Shown in pieces: positions 53,922 to 62,687 of a stretch of DNA of 64,000 bases. Position 1 is the stretch's first letter. The number at the start of each line of letters is the position of its first letter. Position numbers and translations under genes: made by a program. This stretch comes from Nostoc desertorum CM1-VF14 (lineage in GTDB: Bacteria > Cyanobacteriota > Cyanobacteriia > Cyanobacteriales > Nostocaceae), in assembly GCA_019359245.1 (NCBI GenBank), contig JAHHHR010000034.1, forward strand, positions 19,125-83,124, written 5' to 3'. Below the pieces are notes generated by a model. The model ran no database searches. It saw only the letters and a list, made by a program, of their open reading frames with translations, and was not told the origin of the DNA.

Positions 53922-54533
53922 ATGCGCGATGACCTCGATCTCAATCATGCTTATGAAATTCTTGGGTTGGAACCGGGTGCATCACAAGCACAAGTAAAGC
54001 GAGCTTACCGTCAACTGGTGAAAATTTGGCATCCCGATCGCTTTCTTGAGCAAAAGCAAAAACAGGAAGCTGAGGAAAAAATCAAATCAATCAACGCAGC
54101 TTACAACAAGCTCAAATCTGAAAGTCCATCCAAACCTCCTATTCCTGAAAATCCATCTTCATCTTCGCCTAAAAATCCCACCAAAATATCTGTCAATCGT
54201 TGGGATGCTGAAACTTTCTATAGTTTAGGAGTAGAAAATGCTACAGAAGGCAGATATGAGGATGCGATCGCAGATTTTACCCATGCAATTCGTCTAAATC
54301 CTCACTATGTTGAGGCGTATAAATATCGTGGGTTAGTTTGCTCACAATTGGGATACGAATATAGAGCCGCTTCCGATTTAAATAAAGCTGCACAAATAGA
54401 AGAAGAGCTAAGAAATCCGGGGGCTACACGGAGAGTGCGATCGCCTAGATATGTATCCAAACCCAGACCTCTAGTAGAAAGATTTTGCCAGGGGATTAAA
54501 AAGATATTACGGTTAAATCGGCGTTGGAGATAA
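53922..54533 (+). CDS. J-domain / TPR protein
   Basis: 203 residues. The J domain is at 5-65 with HPD at 37-39, so it should stimulate a DnaK ATPase. A short Pro/Ser linker is followed by two TPR-like helical units (FYSLGVENATEGRYEDAIADFTHAIRLNPHYVEAYKYRGL...) at about 98-155. The C-terminus is basic. It is a close paralogue of the next gene in its first 150 residues but lacks its WD40 domain. It is divergent from the tocopherol cyclase, only 33 bases apart, so the promoters must overlap. Confidence 0.82.
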   Translation: MRDDLDLNHAYEILGLEPGASQAQVKRAYRQLVKIWHPDRFLEQKQKQEAEEKIKSINAAYNKLKSESPSKPPIPENPSSSSPKNPTKISVNRWDAETFYSLGVENATEGRYEDAIADFTHAIRLNPHYVEAYKYRGLVCSQLGYEYRAASDLNKAAQIEEELRNPGATRRVRSPRYVSKPRPLVERFCQGIKKILRLNRRWR

Positions 54534-54640
54534 AAAGCGATAGTTTAAGACGCTTCAGACGGTGACACCATGCCTTGAGTTAGATAATACTTGTACTGGG
54601 GAATACTAAGTAGAGTTGGATTTGCTACTGATTTTCTAGT

Positions 54641-56134
54641 ATGAGCGATCGCGTCAATATAAATCATGTTTACAATATTCTGGGCTTAAAACCAGATGCA
54701 TCTGTTGATGAAATCAAGCAAGCTTATCGCCAGATGGCTAAGACTTGGCATCCAGATTGTTTTATAGAACCACAGCAAAAGCTAGAAGCGGAAGAAAAAA
54801 TCAAAGAAATCAATCAAGCTTATGCAAGATTAAAGTCTTATCAGCCAGATGAGACAAATAAATCTGGTTCCACTTCTACCAAAATTGATTTCACTCCATC
54901 TAATGCTGAAAGTTTCTATAAACTGGGCATGGAGAAAGCTCAAAGAGGAAAATATAGTGAAGCAATTGAAGACTTTAGCAAAGCCATTCGTCTTAACCCC
55001 AACTACTTTGAAGCTTACAAATACCGAGGGCTTGCTTGCTCAAAACTAGGATATGAAAATAGAGCCAAGTCAGATTTGAAAAATGCCAGAGAACTGGAAC
55101 TGAAACAGAAAAAAGCAGCACCCAAACCTACATCGCCACCAACGCCACCGCCTAAACCTACATCGCCGCCGCCACCACCACCCAAACCTACATCGCCACC
55201 GCCACCACCCAAACCTACACCGCCACCTGAATCACAGTCCCAACTTCCATCCTGGAAATGTGTACACACCCTGACTCATCTGAACTGGGTTTTTACAACT
55301 GCAATCAGTCCAGATGGGCAAATTTTGGCTAGTGGAAGTAGTGACAATACTATCAAGATTTGGCATATCGACACAGGGAAATTACTACATACTCTTACTA
55401 GTCATACAAAATGGGTAAGATGCCTAGCCTTTAGCCCAGATAGCCAAACTCTGGTTAGTGGCAGTGATGACAGCAGCATAATGATTTGGCAAGTGTCTAC
55501 AGGTAAATTACTCAAGACACTCAAAGTACATTCAACCCCAGTTTTTTCTGTAATCATTAGTCCAGATGGTCAAACTATCTTGAGTGGCGGTACAGACACT
55601 ACTATCAAGGTTTCTCATATAGAGATGGGACAGTTACTGCAAGTCCTCAAAGGTCATTCTGGCTTAGTTTACTCCCTTGCTATTTGCCCAAAACACCAGA
55701 TTTTTGCCAGTGGCGGTGCGGATAATACCATTAAGCTGTGGAATTTAAAAAGTAGGAAACTGCTGCAAACTATCAGCGAGCATTCAGGCTGGGTGACTTG
55801 TGTCGCCATTAGCCCTGATGGACAAATTTTAGCTAGTAGCAGTTATGACCAGACTATCAAGTTATGGAATATCAATACAGGTAAGCTAATTAACACACTT
55901 GCTGGACATCATAGCTATGTTTGGTCTGTTGCTTTTAGTCCCAATGGTCAGCATCTTGTTAGTGGTAGTGCAGATCATACGGTAAAGCTATGGAATGTTA
56001 ACACCGGACAAGAACTTTACACGCTGGGCAACCATTCAGATTGGGTTAACTCCGTCGCTTTCAGTCCCGATGCCAAAACTTTGGTTAGTGGTAGTCGAGA
56101 CATGACAATCAAGCTTTGGCGATGTAATGTCTAA
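54641..56134 (+). CDS. J-domain / TPR / WD40 fusion protein
   Basis: 497 residues. A J domain with HPD at 37-39, TPR units at about 92-145, a Pro/Thr/Lys linker (about 160-200) and seven WD40 repeats (about 205-497) that complete one propeller. It is probably a DnaK co-chaperone whose propeller recruits a client or partner. It shares with the preceding gene the FYxLGxExAxxGxYxxAIxDF and EAYKYRGLxCSxLGYExRA patterns, so one arose from the other by duplication followed by gain or loss of the propeller. It lies about 107 bases after that gene on the same strand, possibly with its own promoter. Confidence 0.85.
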   Translation: MSDRVNINHVYNILGLKPDASVDEIKQAYRQMAKTWHPDCFIEPQQKLEAEEKIKEINQAYARLKSYQPDETNKSGSTSTKIDFTPSNAESFYKLGMEKAQRGKYSEAIEDFSKAIRLNPNYFEAYKYRGLACSKLGYENRAKSDLKNARELELKQKKAAPKPTSPPTPPPKPTSPPPPPPKPTSPPPPPKPTPPPESQSQLPSWKCVHTLTHLNWVFTTAISPDGQILASGSSDNTIKIWHIDTGKLLHTLTSHTKWVRCLAFSPDSQTLVSGSDDSSIMIWQVSTGKLLKTLKVHSTPVFSVIISPDGQTILSGGTDTTIKVSHIEMGQLLQVLKGHSGLVYSLAICPKHQIFASGGADNTIKLWNLKSRKLLQTISEHSGWVTCVAISPDGQILASSSYDQTIKLWNINTGKLINTLAGHHSYVWSVAFSPNGQHLVSGSADHTVKLWNVNTGQELYTLGNHSDWVNSVAFSPDAKTLVSGSRDMTIKLWRCNV

Positions 56135-56561
56135 CGACAAATCGAAGTAAATTTGATAATTTCAGCACTAACAACTGCATAAAGCAAGTAGTAAATTTTC
56201 AATGCGTTATCGCGTAAAAACTGTGCTGAGTATTGTTTATAAATGACCTCTAATCATAATTTATTCTTATTTATTAAAAATTTAAATAACTGAAGCAAAT
56301 TACAAGATTTTATATCAATGCATCACTTGACAGTTTAATAAACATCTATCTTTGGGATAATCTTTCTTTAGATTAAGTATTAACTTCCTGGAGATAGAGC
56401 CATTTGCTGATCTCAGAGGTTATGCTGAGAGATACCAACAGTTGAGTAGCAAATAAAACTCAATATTTATCAGCAACATAAATTTTTAAGCTCATTAAAA
56501 CCTCTTGTTCTTACAAAACTTTAGTTTGTCAAAATCATATCGAGGAGTGAAATCAACAGCT
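56135..56561. other. Gene-free spacer after the J-WD40 gene
   Basis: 427 bases, AT-rich. Apart from CGAGGAG at 56541-56547, which may be a ribosome binding site for the next gene, no element is recognised. Confidence 0.5.
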
Positions 56562-57317
56562 ATGTCTATTCCCAATGAACCCGAAAGCAAAAACAGTGAG
56601 ATCAAGCAAGAATCTTACACAGATATTAATGGTAATATTCACACTGACTTGACGCGAACCACTGAAACAGTCAAGAACAACGCAGCTAATCCCAACTCTT
56701 ACACTAACGGTTACGTACAAGGTCGAAATACTGAGCGTAGCTACCAGCAAGCTGATTTAGCCCAGCGTGATGAAAACAGTGTTAGTGGTGGTTTGCTATT
56801 GGGTATTATCATCACTTCTCTGCTTGGTTTGGTTATAGGTGGCGTCTGGTACTTCAACCAGCAGAATAACGCAGCCGTTGACAATACTGTGCCAGTCGTG
56901 GTTCCTGTACCAAGTAGTAGTCCAGCTCCTAGTGCTTCTCCTCAAACAAAAACCACGATCATCGAAAGAACCAGGGAAGTACCTGTTCCTGTTGCTGTTC
57001 CTGTTCCACAACAGCAGGTTACACCTCCATCTGCACCTCGCCAACCGGATATTAACATTACTATCCCACCCCAGCAGCCTGCGGCAGAAAAAGCGCCTTC
57101 TGTAATTCAGCCAACACCGAAAGTTACACAAAGCCCAAGTAGTAATACTCCGAATTCGCAAAACGAGGGTGGTACTTCTAGTAATACTGTGGTTCCAGGT
57201 GCGAAAAATGATACTTCTAAAACTACTCCACCTCAAGGAGTAGACCAGTCAAACAGTACATCTAATAGCGGTTCTCCTACCGCAGATGATACTACTACAG
57301 GCGGTTCTGCTCAATAA
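56562..57317 (+). CDS. Single-pass membrane protein with Pro/Ser/Thr-rich exterior
   Basis: 251 residues from the ATG at 56562, preceded by GAGGAG. An earlier in-frame start at 56505 has no such site. Residues 1-75 are polar and Asn/Thr-rich, 76-98 form one membrane helix (GGLLLGIIITSLLGLVIGGVWYF), and 100-251 are low-complexity Pro, Val, Ser, Thr and Gln. The type II topology suggests an exposed linker in the periplasm or lumen. Not recognised as a known family. Confidence 0.65.
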   Translation: MSIPNEPESKNSEIKQESYTDINGNIHTDLTRTTETVKNNAANPNSYTNGYVQGRNTERSYQQADLAQRDENSVSGGLLLGIIITSLLGLVIGGVWYFNQQNNAAVDNTVPVVVPVPSSSPAPSASPQTKTTIIERTREVPVPVAVPVPQQQVTPPSAPRQPDINITIPPQQPAAEKAPSVIQPTPKVTQSPSSNTPNSQNEGGTSSNTVVPGAKNDTSKTTPPQGVDQSNSTSNSGSPTADDTTTGGSAQ

Positions 57318-57332
57318 CGACTTCTGAATCAG

Positions 57333-57377
57333 CCCACTTGATAATGCTGGCATTAACGCCAACATCTAACAAGTGGG
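57333..57377 (+). terminator. Hairpin after the membrane protein gene
   Basis: A perfect 8-bp stem CCCACTTG/CAAGTGGG with a 29-base loop, starting about 15 bases after the stop. There is no T-tract, so it is a weak terminator candidate. Confidence 0.35.
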
Positions 57378-57751
57378 AATATTCTTAAGAAATATTTCTG
57401 AATTATTGCGATAAATTAATGGTATTCAAGTTTAGTAAAAGTGCCTTGTAGCTAAACAAACATGATGCTAGATTAAGAGCAAGGTACAAACAGGTTAAAA
57501 GTTAAAGAAAAACTTTCCAGTTAGAGCCTGTACCTCCTGCTCTAATGTTCTCGCGATCGCTATGATTGGTTGTGGCATCCATTGAATGTATTCTCGCTTG
57601 AAGTTCAATGAGTTGTTTTGGAGGTTTTAAAACGCACTGCCAGAAAATGCCTGCCTAGTTGTAATGTTAGGATGTGCAATTCTGAGTATAGCGATCGCCA
57701 ATACTGTCCACCTTAGTTTGAGTTAGTTACTTCTGAATTCTTTGATCTTCA

Positions 57752-57803
57752 AGAAACCGCCCCAAGCTGCTGATATTATCCATCGTAGCTTCAGGCGGTT
57801 TCT
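57752..57803 (+). terminator. GC stem hairpin with T-run
   Basis: AGAAACCGCC (57752-57761) and GGCGGTTTCT (57794-57803) form a 10-bp perfect stem. An inner AAGCT/AGCTT extends it, and TGTTTTAAG follows. It is oriented to stop plus-strand transcription, over 430 bases from the nearest plus-strand gene. Confidence 0.5.
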
Positions 57804-57879
57804 GTTTTAAGTGTTATGCATTTTTGTCGTTTGTCCTTTGTTACTTATCTCTCTTCTTAGGAGAGAGTTATTTAGATCA

Positions 57880-57922
57880 ATGACCAATGAACAATGACCA
57901 ATGACTAATGACTAATGACTAA
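57880..57922. repeat. Tandem heptamer repeat overlapping a stop codon
   Basis: CAATGACCAATGA... heptamers alternate with ATGACTA units. The repeat overlaps the final two codons and the TAG of the first metallophosphoesterase. Confidence 0.8.
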
Positions 57923-58766
57923 CTAACGTAATTACAGTTACTTCTGGCGGACAAAACAAACGTCCTGGTTTATAAGTTCCTAAACCACGATTGACATATA
58001 GTTGATTTTCTTCTACCTTGTGAAACCCTTGCGCCCACTCCCAATAGCGCACGACTTTAGAACAGTCTCCCAGGAAAAATGTTACCCAACGCCGTAATTT
58101 TTTGGGAATTTGTTTCAGCAGCTTTTTATAATAAAATACTAAAGGACCAATGCCCGGAATTACGATGTGACCACCGTGAGTATGACCAGATAGTTGCAAA
58201 TCTACGCGCCATTGCTGCAATATCTTAGCTGTATCTGGATTATGGGATAACACGATCCGGGGTGTAACGGAGTCTAATTGATTCATGACTGGTGCAGGGT
58301 AAAATTCCCGTGACCAATAATCAGCTAGTCCTACTAATGGTAATTCTGTTCCTAATGGATAGGCGATTTCATTCCAAAGCACATGCACCCCAATGCTAGT
58401 TAACGCCTTTGTAACTTCTGCTTTTGAGTGGCTGTAATAGATGTCATGATTACCCAGTACGGCGTAGATACCACAGCGACTTTGCAAATGTTTGAGTCGA
58501 TGCACCAATTGGTGAATCGGCGTCGGATCGTCAGTTACATAGTCACCAGTTAATAGAATTAAATCTGGTTCAGCTTCATTAGTAAGTGCGATCGCTTTTT
58601 CTAACATATCTTCCGACAGCCGCAAACCATCGTAGTGAAAATCTGACAACTGCACTAGGGTTGTACCTTGTAAAGATGCTGGAAGTTCCGCAATCTTAAC
58701 CGTGATTTTATCTACTCTTAAATGTCCCGTAAACAACCAATGCATAAGGCAACCGATACTCCTCAT
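57912..58766 (-). CDS. Metallophosphoesterase, copy 1
   Basis: 284 residues, calcineurin-like fold. Motifs: DFHYDG (D42, H44), TGDYVTDD, VLGNHDIYYS, LSHNPD and GHTHGGHIVIPG. No clear membrane anchor, although residues 8-14 may be hydrophobic. Proteins of this type (YaeI/LpxG-like) hydrolyse diverse phosphodiesters; the substrate is unknown. An alternative ATG seven codons in (58745) is possible. It is a tandem paralogue of the next gene on the same strand. Its last residues (SH plus stop) derive from a tandem repeat, so its C-terminus has been altered relative to the paralogue. Confidence 0.82.
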   Translation of the reverse strand: MRSIGCLMHWLFTGHLRVDKITVKIAELPASLQGTTLVQLSDFHYDGLRLSEDMLEKAIALTNEAEPDLILLTGDYVTDDPTPIHQLVHRLKHLQSRCGIYAVLGNHDIYYSHSKAEVTKALTSIGVHVLWNEIAYPLGTELPLVGLADYWSREFYPAPVMNQLDSVTPRIVLSHNPDTAKILQQWRVDLQLSGHTHGGHIVIPGIGPLVFYYKKLLKQIPKKLRRWVTFFLGDCSKVVRYWEWAQGFHKVEENQLYVNRGLGTYKPGRLFCPPEVTVITLVSH

Positions 58767-58942
58767 ACCAGCGCTTACAGCTTACCAAAAATCAAAATGT
58801 AACTTGATAAACTGCAATAATTTATGTCATATACTCCAAATATAACTAACTAATTAACTTAAATACTAGCTTTAATTTGTAGTGATTCATTAGCCAGAAT
58901 ACCTACTGGGATTGCGTTCTTTAATTTTGACATTTGAATTAC

Positions 58943-59794
58943 TTACTCATCTTGTAGAGTGATTATAGTAACTTCTGGGGGGCAAAATAAGCGTCCTGGG
59001 AGGTAAGTTCCTAAACCACGATTGACATATAGCTGATTTTTTCCTATCCGATGGAAACCCTGTGCCCATTCCCAATGCTTGACTACAGAAATATTTTCTT
59101 GCAAAAATGGCACTCGACGCCGCACTTTTCTGGGTATTTTTTCAGTAAGCTTTTCGTAAAAAAACATTGCAGGCCCAATTCCGGGAATCATGATTTGGCC
59201 ACCGTGAGTATGACCAGATAATTGTAAGTCAACTCGCCATGTTTGCAGTATTTCTGCACTATCAGGGTTGTGAGATAAAACGATGCGGGGTATGTCAGGA
59301 TTTAGTTGATTCATGACTGGTACGGGATTAAATTCCCGTGACCAACTATCTGCCAATCCAACAAGAGGCAATTCTTTTCCTAGTGGATAGGCAATTTCGT
59401 TCCAAAGGACGTGAATTCCAATGCTAGTAAGGGCATCGGTAACTTCTGCTTTTGCGTGTTTGTAATGGATATCGTGATTGCCAAGAACAGCATAAATACC
59501 ACTGCGACTTTGCAGATGTTTAAGTCGAAGTATCAGTTGGTGAATCGGTGTCGGATCGTCAGTTACATAGTCACCAGTTAATAAAATTAAATCTGGTTCA
59601 GCTTGGTTAGTAAATGCGATCGCTTTTTCTAACATCTCTTCCGATAGCCGCAAACCATCGTAGTGAAAATCTGACAACTGCACCAACTTCTTACCTTGTA
59701 ACGATGCAGGCAACCCTGTAATATTAACCGTCAAGTTTTCTATACTCAACGGCCCAGATAACAACCAATGCATAAGACGTTCAATAAAGCTCAA
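58943..59794 (-). CDS. Metallophosphoesterase, copy 2
   Basis: 283 residues. Nearly identical layout to copy 1: DFHYDG, TGDYVTDD, VLGNHDIHYK, LSHNPDS, GHTHGGQIMIPG. The first codon used here is TTG at 59794; the next in-frame ATG is 59773, and the paralogue has the same ambiguity. The pair is surely a local duplication, diverging most in the 205-245 region. They may have distinct substrates or partly redundant roles. Confidence 0.82.
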   Translation of the reverse strand: MSFIERLMHWLLSGPLSIENLTVNITGLPASLQGKKLVQLSDFHYDGLRLSEEMLEKAIAFTNQAEPDLILLTGDYVTDDPTPIHQLILRLKHLQSRSGIYAVLGNHDIHYKHAKAEVTDALTSIGIHVLWNEIAYPLGKELPLVGLADSWSREFNPVPVMNQLNPDIPRIVLSHNPDSAEILQTWRVDLQLSGHTHGGQIMIPGIGPAMFFYEKLTEKIPRKVRRRVPFLQENISVVKHWEWAQGFHRIGKNQLYVNRGLGTYLPGRLFCPPEVTIITLQDE

Positions 59795-59864
59795 TCATAG
59801 CGCTTACAGCTTAAGGAAACATCCTTGCTTCGTGTGTAGCGACCAGCACAACTTAATAAGAAAT

Positions 59865-59923
59865 CCCCTCTGCTTTCGCCATACTAAAGTCATTACAAGG
59901 CAGAGGGGTTTCATTTTTTATTC
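59865..59923 (+). terminator. Strong terminator with no plus-strand gene ahead
   Basis: CCCCTCTGC (59865-59873) pairs with GCAGAGGGG (59900-59908), then TTTCATTTTTT follows. It is a good plus-strand terminator shape, yet genes on both sides are on the minus strand. On the minus strand only ATTTCTTATT follows, so it may act weakly for the pentapeptide gene. An antisense RNA is an alternative. Confidence 0.5.
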
Positions 59924-60016
59924 TTGTATAGTGTATAGGCAGATTTTAAGGTTAATACTGGCAAAAAACCAGTTTCTCTGATGTTGTGTTTATTTAACCT
60001 GCCTACTTAGTTTAGC

Positions 60017-60472
60017 CTAGTCCCAATCAGGAATTTCGGCATCTTCTCCACCAATGCCGATTCCAGTGTTAAATATTTCAGCATCAGTTAGGTTGAGATC
60101 ATTCATTGATGCTTTATACACATTAGAATCGTGAATTGTAGCGCGAGTAAAATTTACTCCGTTGAGATTGGTTTGCTTCAAATTCACATTGGTGACATAA
60201 GCTGATGTTAGGTTAGCACCTGCCAAATTTGCACCAGTTAAGTCAGCACCTTCGAGGTTAGCCCCTACAAGGTTGGCTCCTTGGAGCTTCGAGCCTCTCA
60301 AGTCAGCACCAATTAAATGAGCGCCACTGAGGTTAGCTCCCGCTAGATCACAGTTAATGCATTCCCCAGTTGAAAGCAGCTTTTGTAAGTCCTGCGGATT
60401 CTCAGCTCTAACCAAGCTAGCGAAAAATAGGGGAGTTGCTAAGACCATGGCCGCTAATAGCTGGAGTTTCAT
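60017..60472 (-). CDS. Secreted pentapeptide-repeat protein
   Basis: 151 residues. A signal peptide (MKLQLLAAMVLATPLFFASLVRA|E) is followed by a CINCDL start and about 16 pentapeptide repeats (ANLSG, ADLRG, ANLVG, ANLEG, ADLTG...) that fold into a right-handed quadrilateral beta helix. It is exported to the periplasm or thylakoid lumen. The paired cysteines in ECINCDL may bond. The C-terminus is acidic (GGEDAEIPDWD). Binding partner unknown; pentapeptide proteins are abundant in cyanobacteria. Confidence 0.85.
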   Translation of the reverse strand: MKLQLLAAMVLATPLFFASLVRAENPQDLQKLLSTGECINCDLAGANLSGAHLIGADLRGSKLQGANLVGANLEGADLTGANLAGANLTSAYVTNVNLKQTNLNGVNFTRATIHDSNVYKASMNDLNLTDAEIFNTGIGIGGEDAEIPDWD

Positions 60473-60745
60473 AATTTTCCCCCTTAAATAATCAAGTTGC
60501 GTCCGTTCTGTCCCTCACAACTCTATTATCTCATTAAACTTCTTGAGGTCAATCCATCTCTTGACAACTTACTTGTGATATGAAACAGGGATAACGGTAA
60601 TCTAACAAATGCCGTTAATCCTGATTTTTGGCGATTTTTACTTGATAATCCCTAAAAAACTGCCAGTGTTAAATCACTGTTAAATCTTTTTAGGAGCTTG
60701 CATTACTCGCCATAATTTGGCTAGTTTGATAAGTATTTATACTTT

Positions 60746-61627
60746 TTAGTAAATACTGTTAGTTTTACTCTTCAGAAATTCTCGCATATACTGATTAACT
60801 AATTCAGGTTGTTCTTGCTGCACCCAATGTCCACAATTGGGTATGTACTTGATTTGAAAGTCTCTGACATAGGCTTCGGTATTGTAGGTTAGTTCCTTGC
60901 CAAGTGCAGTGTCATTTTCTCCCCAAATCATTAGTGTTGGCACTTCTAGAACGCCCCAATTTGGATTTAGCATTCTCTGTTGAAAAATATTACGGTAGTA
61001 GTTCAACATTGCTGTGAGGGCACCACGTTTTGCAGCAGCATTTTTATAAGCTTCAAGATCCGCTTTGGTGAAAGCACTCTTGTTAACTGCTGTACCTTTA
61101 AAAGCTGTTTCAATTACTTGGTAGTCTGAAGATTGTAAAAGTAATTCTGGTATCCAGGGTAGTTGAAAAAGGAATATGTAATTGCTACGTAGCAACTGTT
61201 GAGGAGTGCGTAACCCTTGGGCAAATTTGGCAGGATGAGGAAGGTTAAGGATAATTAATTGCTCTAACAATTCGGGGTGAGCATAGGCAAAATTCCAAGC
61301 GATCGCACCACCCCAATCATGTCCAACTAATACACATTTTTGGTATCCTAAGCCTTTAATTACTCCCTCAACATCTTTGATAAACTCATCCATTACATAA
61401 GCTGATTGCTCATTTGGTTTATCACTATCGTTGTAGCCACGCAAGTCAAGGGCGACAACTTTAAAATCTTGGGCAAATTCTGGTATTTGATGCCGCCAAG
61501 AGTACCAAAACTCTGGAAACCCATGCAACATCAATATTAAGGGTCCTTCACCTTGGGTAACGTAGTGTAGCTTTACCCCATTAGTAGTTATATATTCGTG
61601 TTTCCAAGAAGTTTCTATTAGAGACAT
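60746..61627 (-). CDS. Epoxide-hydrolase-like alpha/beta hydrolase
   Basis: 293 residues from the ATG at 61627. An upstream GTG at 61657 would add ten residues outside the domain. HGFPE at 35-39 is the HGxP motif. The nucleophile aspartate is D104 in GHDWGG, the acid is probably D/E in GENDTAL near 240, and H268 (NCGHWVQ) is the base. Asp as nucleophile points to epoxide hydrolase or haloalkane dehalogenase rather than an esterase. A cap domain spans about 130-215. Soluble. Confidence 0.82.
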   Translation of the reverse strand: MSLIETSWKHEYITTNGVKLHYVTQGEGPLILMLHGFPEFWYSWRHQIPEFAQDFKVVALDLRGYNDSDKPNEQSAYVMDEFIKDVEGVIKGLGYQKCVLVGHDWGGAIAWNFAYAHPELLEQLIILNLPHPAKFAQGLRTPQQLLRSNYIFLFQLPWIPELLLQSSDYQVIETAFKGTAVNKSAFTKADLEAYKNAAAKRGALTAMLNYYRNIFQQRMLNPNWGVLEVPTLMIWGENDTALGKELTYNTEAYVRDFQIKYIPNCGHWVQQEQPELVNQYMREFLKSKTNSIY

Positions 61628-61835
61628 AATTAATCTAAATTCAGCATTAAAAAACACTAAATAGTAATACTCTACTTAATAAGTGTAATATCATGTTGAT
61701 TAGCCTCACATCTATTAAAAGGCAGTATTACGATAGTGATTTTTTGCAAAAATATTAGACAATTTGCCCTGCGGTAGATGTAAATCATGGGTAAATTTTG
61801 GTAGAAGGTAGATATAATATTTCTCCCCAATTACC

Positions 61836-62654
61836 ATGACACAACAGTTGACAAACCATGCTTCATTGTGGGTTGAGCGACTGGGACGATTTGGCTATCT
61901 TTCCAAGGGAGTAGTTTACGGTATAGTTGGACTACTGGCAGCACAGGCGGCTTTTGGCAGGGGTGGTCAAACAACTGATACCCAAGGCGCTCTCCAAACA
62001 ATTGTTAACCAGCCATTTGGTAAATTTTTGTTGGCTTTAGTTGCAATTGGCTTGATTGGATACGTAATCTGGCGTTTTGTACAGGCAATTAAAGACCCAG
62101 AAAATAAAGGTAATGATGCCAAAGGTTTGGCAGTGCGAATTGGTTACGCAGTTAATGGCTTGGTCTATGCAAGTTTAGCTTTAAGTGCTGTGAAAATCGT
62201 TATGGGTACAGGCGGTGGTAAAAATAGTAGTGATTCTACTGAAGATTCGACAGCACGTTTGCTTTCTCAACCCTTTGGCCAATGGTTAGTTGGAACTGCG
62301 GGGGCGTTTGTAATTGCTCTAGGCTTCTATCAGTTTTATCAAGCTTTTAGTGGCAAATTTCGTAAAGAACTCAATTTAACTGAGTTAAGCAACACAGAAG
62401 CCCAATGGGTAATGAGGATTTCCAGATTTGGTTTAGCGGCACGGGGTATAGTCTTTTGTATTATTGGTTGGTTTCTAATTGAAGCTGCAAGACAGTCGAA
62501 CGCTGCTACTGCACAAGGTTTGGATGAAGTATTACAGACGCTAGCGCAACAGCCTAACGGAGCATGGCTTTTGGGTATTGTGGCGTTAGGTTTGGTTGCC
62601 TATGCCATTTACACAATAATACAGGCGCGGTATCGTCGGCTAGTCAATGTTTAA
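61836..62654 (+). CDS. DUF1206 membrane protein
   Basis: 272 residues with six hydrophobic segments in three paired repeats, each with a GxxxxGxVYxxxGxxA-like start (LGRFGYLSKGVVYGIVGLLA; VRIGYAVNGLVYASLALSA; ISRFGLAARGIVFCIIGWFL) and a second helix after a QPFG(K/Q)WL turn. This internal three-fold repetition is the DUF1206 signature. An integral membrane protein of unknown function. The downstream gene begins only 33 bases later on the same strand. Confidence 0.8.
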   Translation: MTQQLTNHASLWVERLGRFGYLSKGVVYGIVGLLAAQAAFGRGGQTTDTQGALQTIVNQPFGKFLLALVAIGLIGYVIWRFVQAIKDPENKGNDAKGLAVRIGYAVNGLVYASLALSAVKIVMGTGGGKNSSDSTEDSTARLLSQPFGQWLVGTAGAFVIALGFYQFYQAFSGKFRKELNLTELSNTEAQWVMRISRFGLAARGIVFCIIGWFLIEAARQSNAATAQGLDEVLQTLAQQPNGAWLLGIVALGLVAYAIYTIIQARYRRLVNV

Positions 62655-62687
62655 ACGTTGCAACGCCGAGAATTTCAATTTATAGAA

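Larger units (their letters stand above)
57318..57911. other. Gene-free region with hairpins and STRR
   Basis: 594 bases. A hairpin CCCACTTG (57333-57340) / CAAGTGGG (57370-57377) follows the gene before it. A second hairpin at 57752-57803 with a following T-run is listed separately. A tandem ATGACTA/ATGACCA repeat at 57880-57922 runs into the stop of the next gene. No gene is seen, although a small RNA ending at 57803 is conceivable. Confidence 0.55.

Noticed and set aside
54849..55269. Glycine-rich frame opposite the J-WD40 linker
   Set aside because: It is produced by the Pro-rich linker codons read on the other strand.
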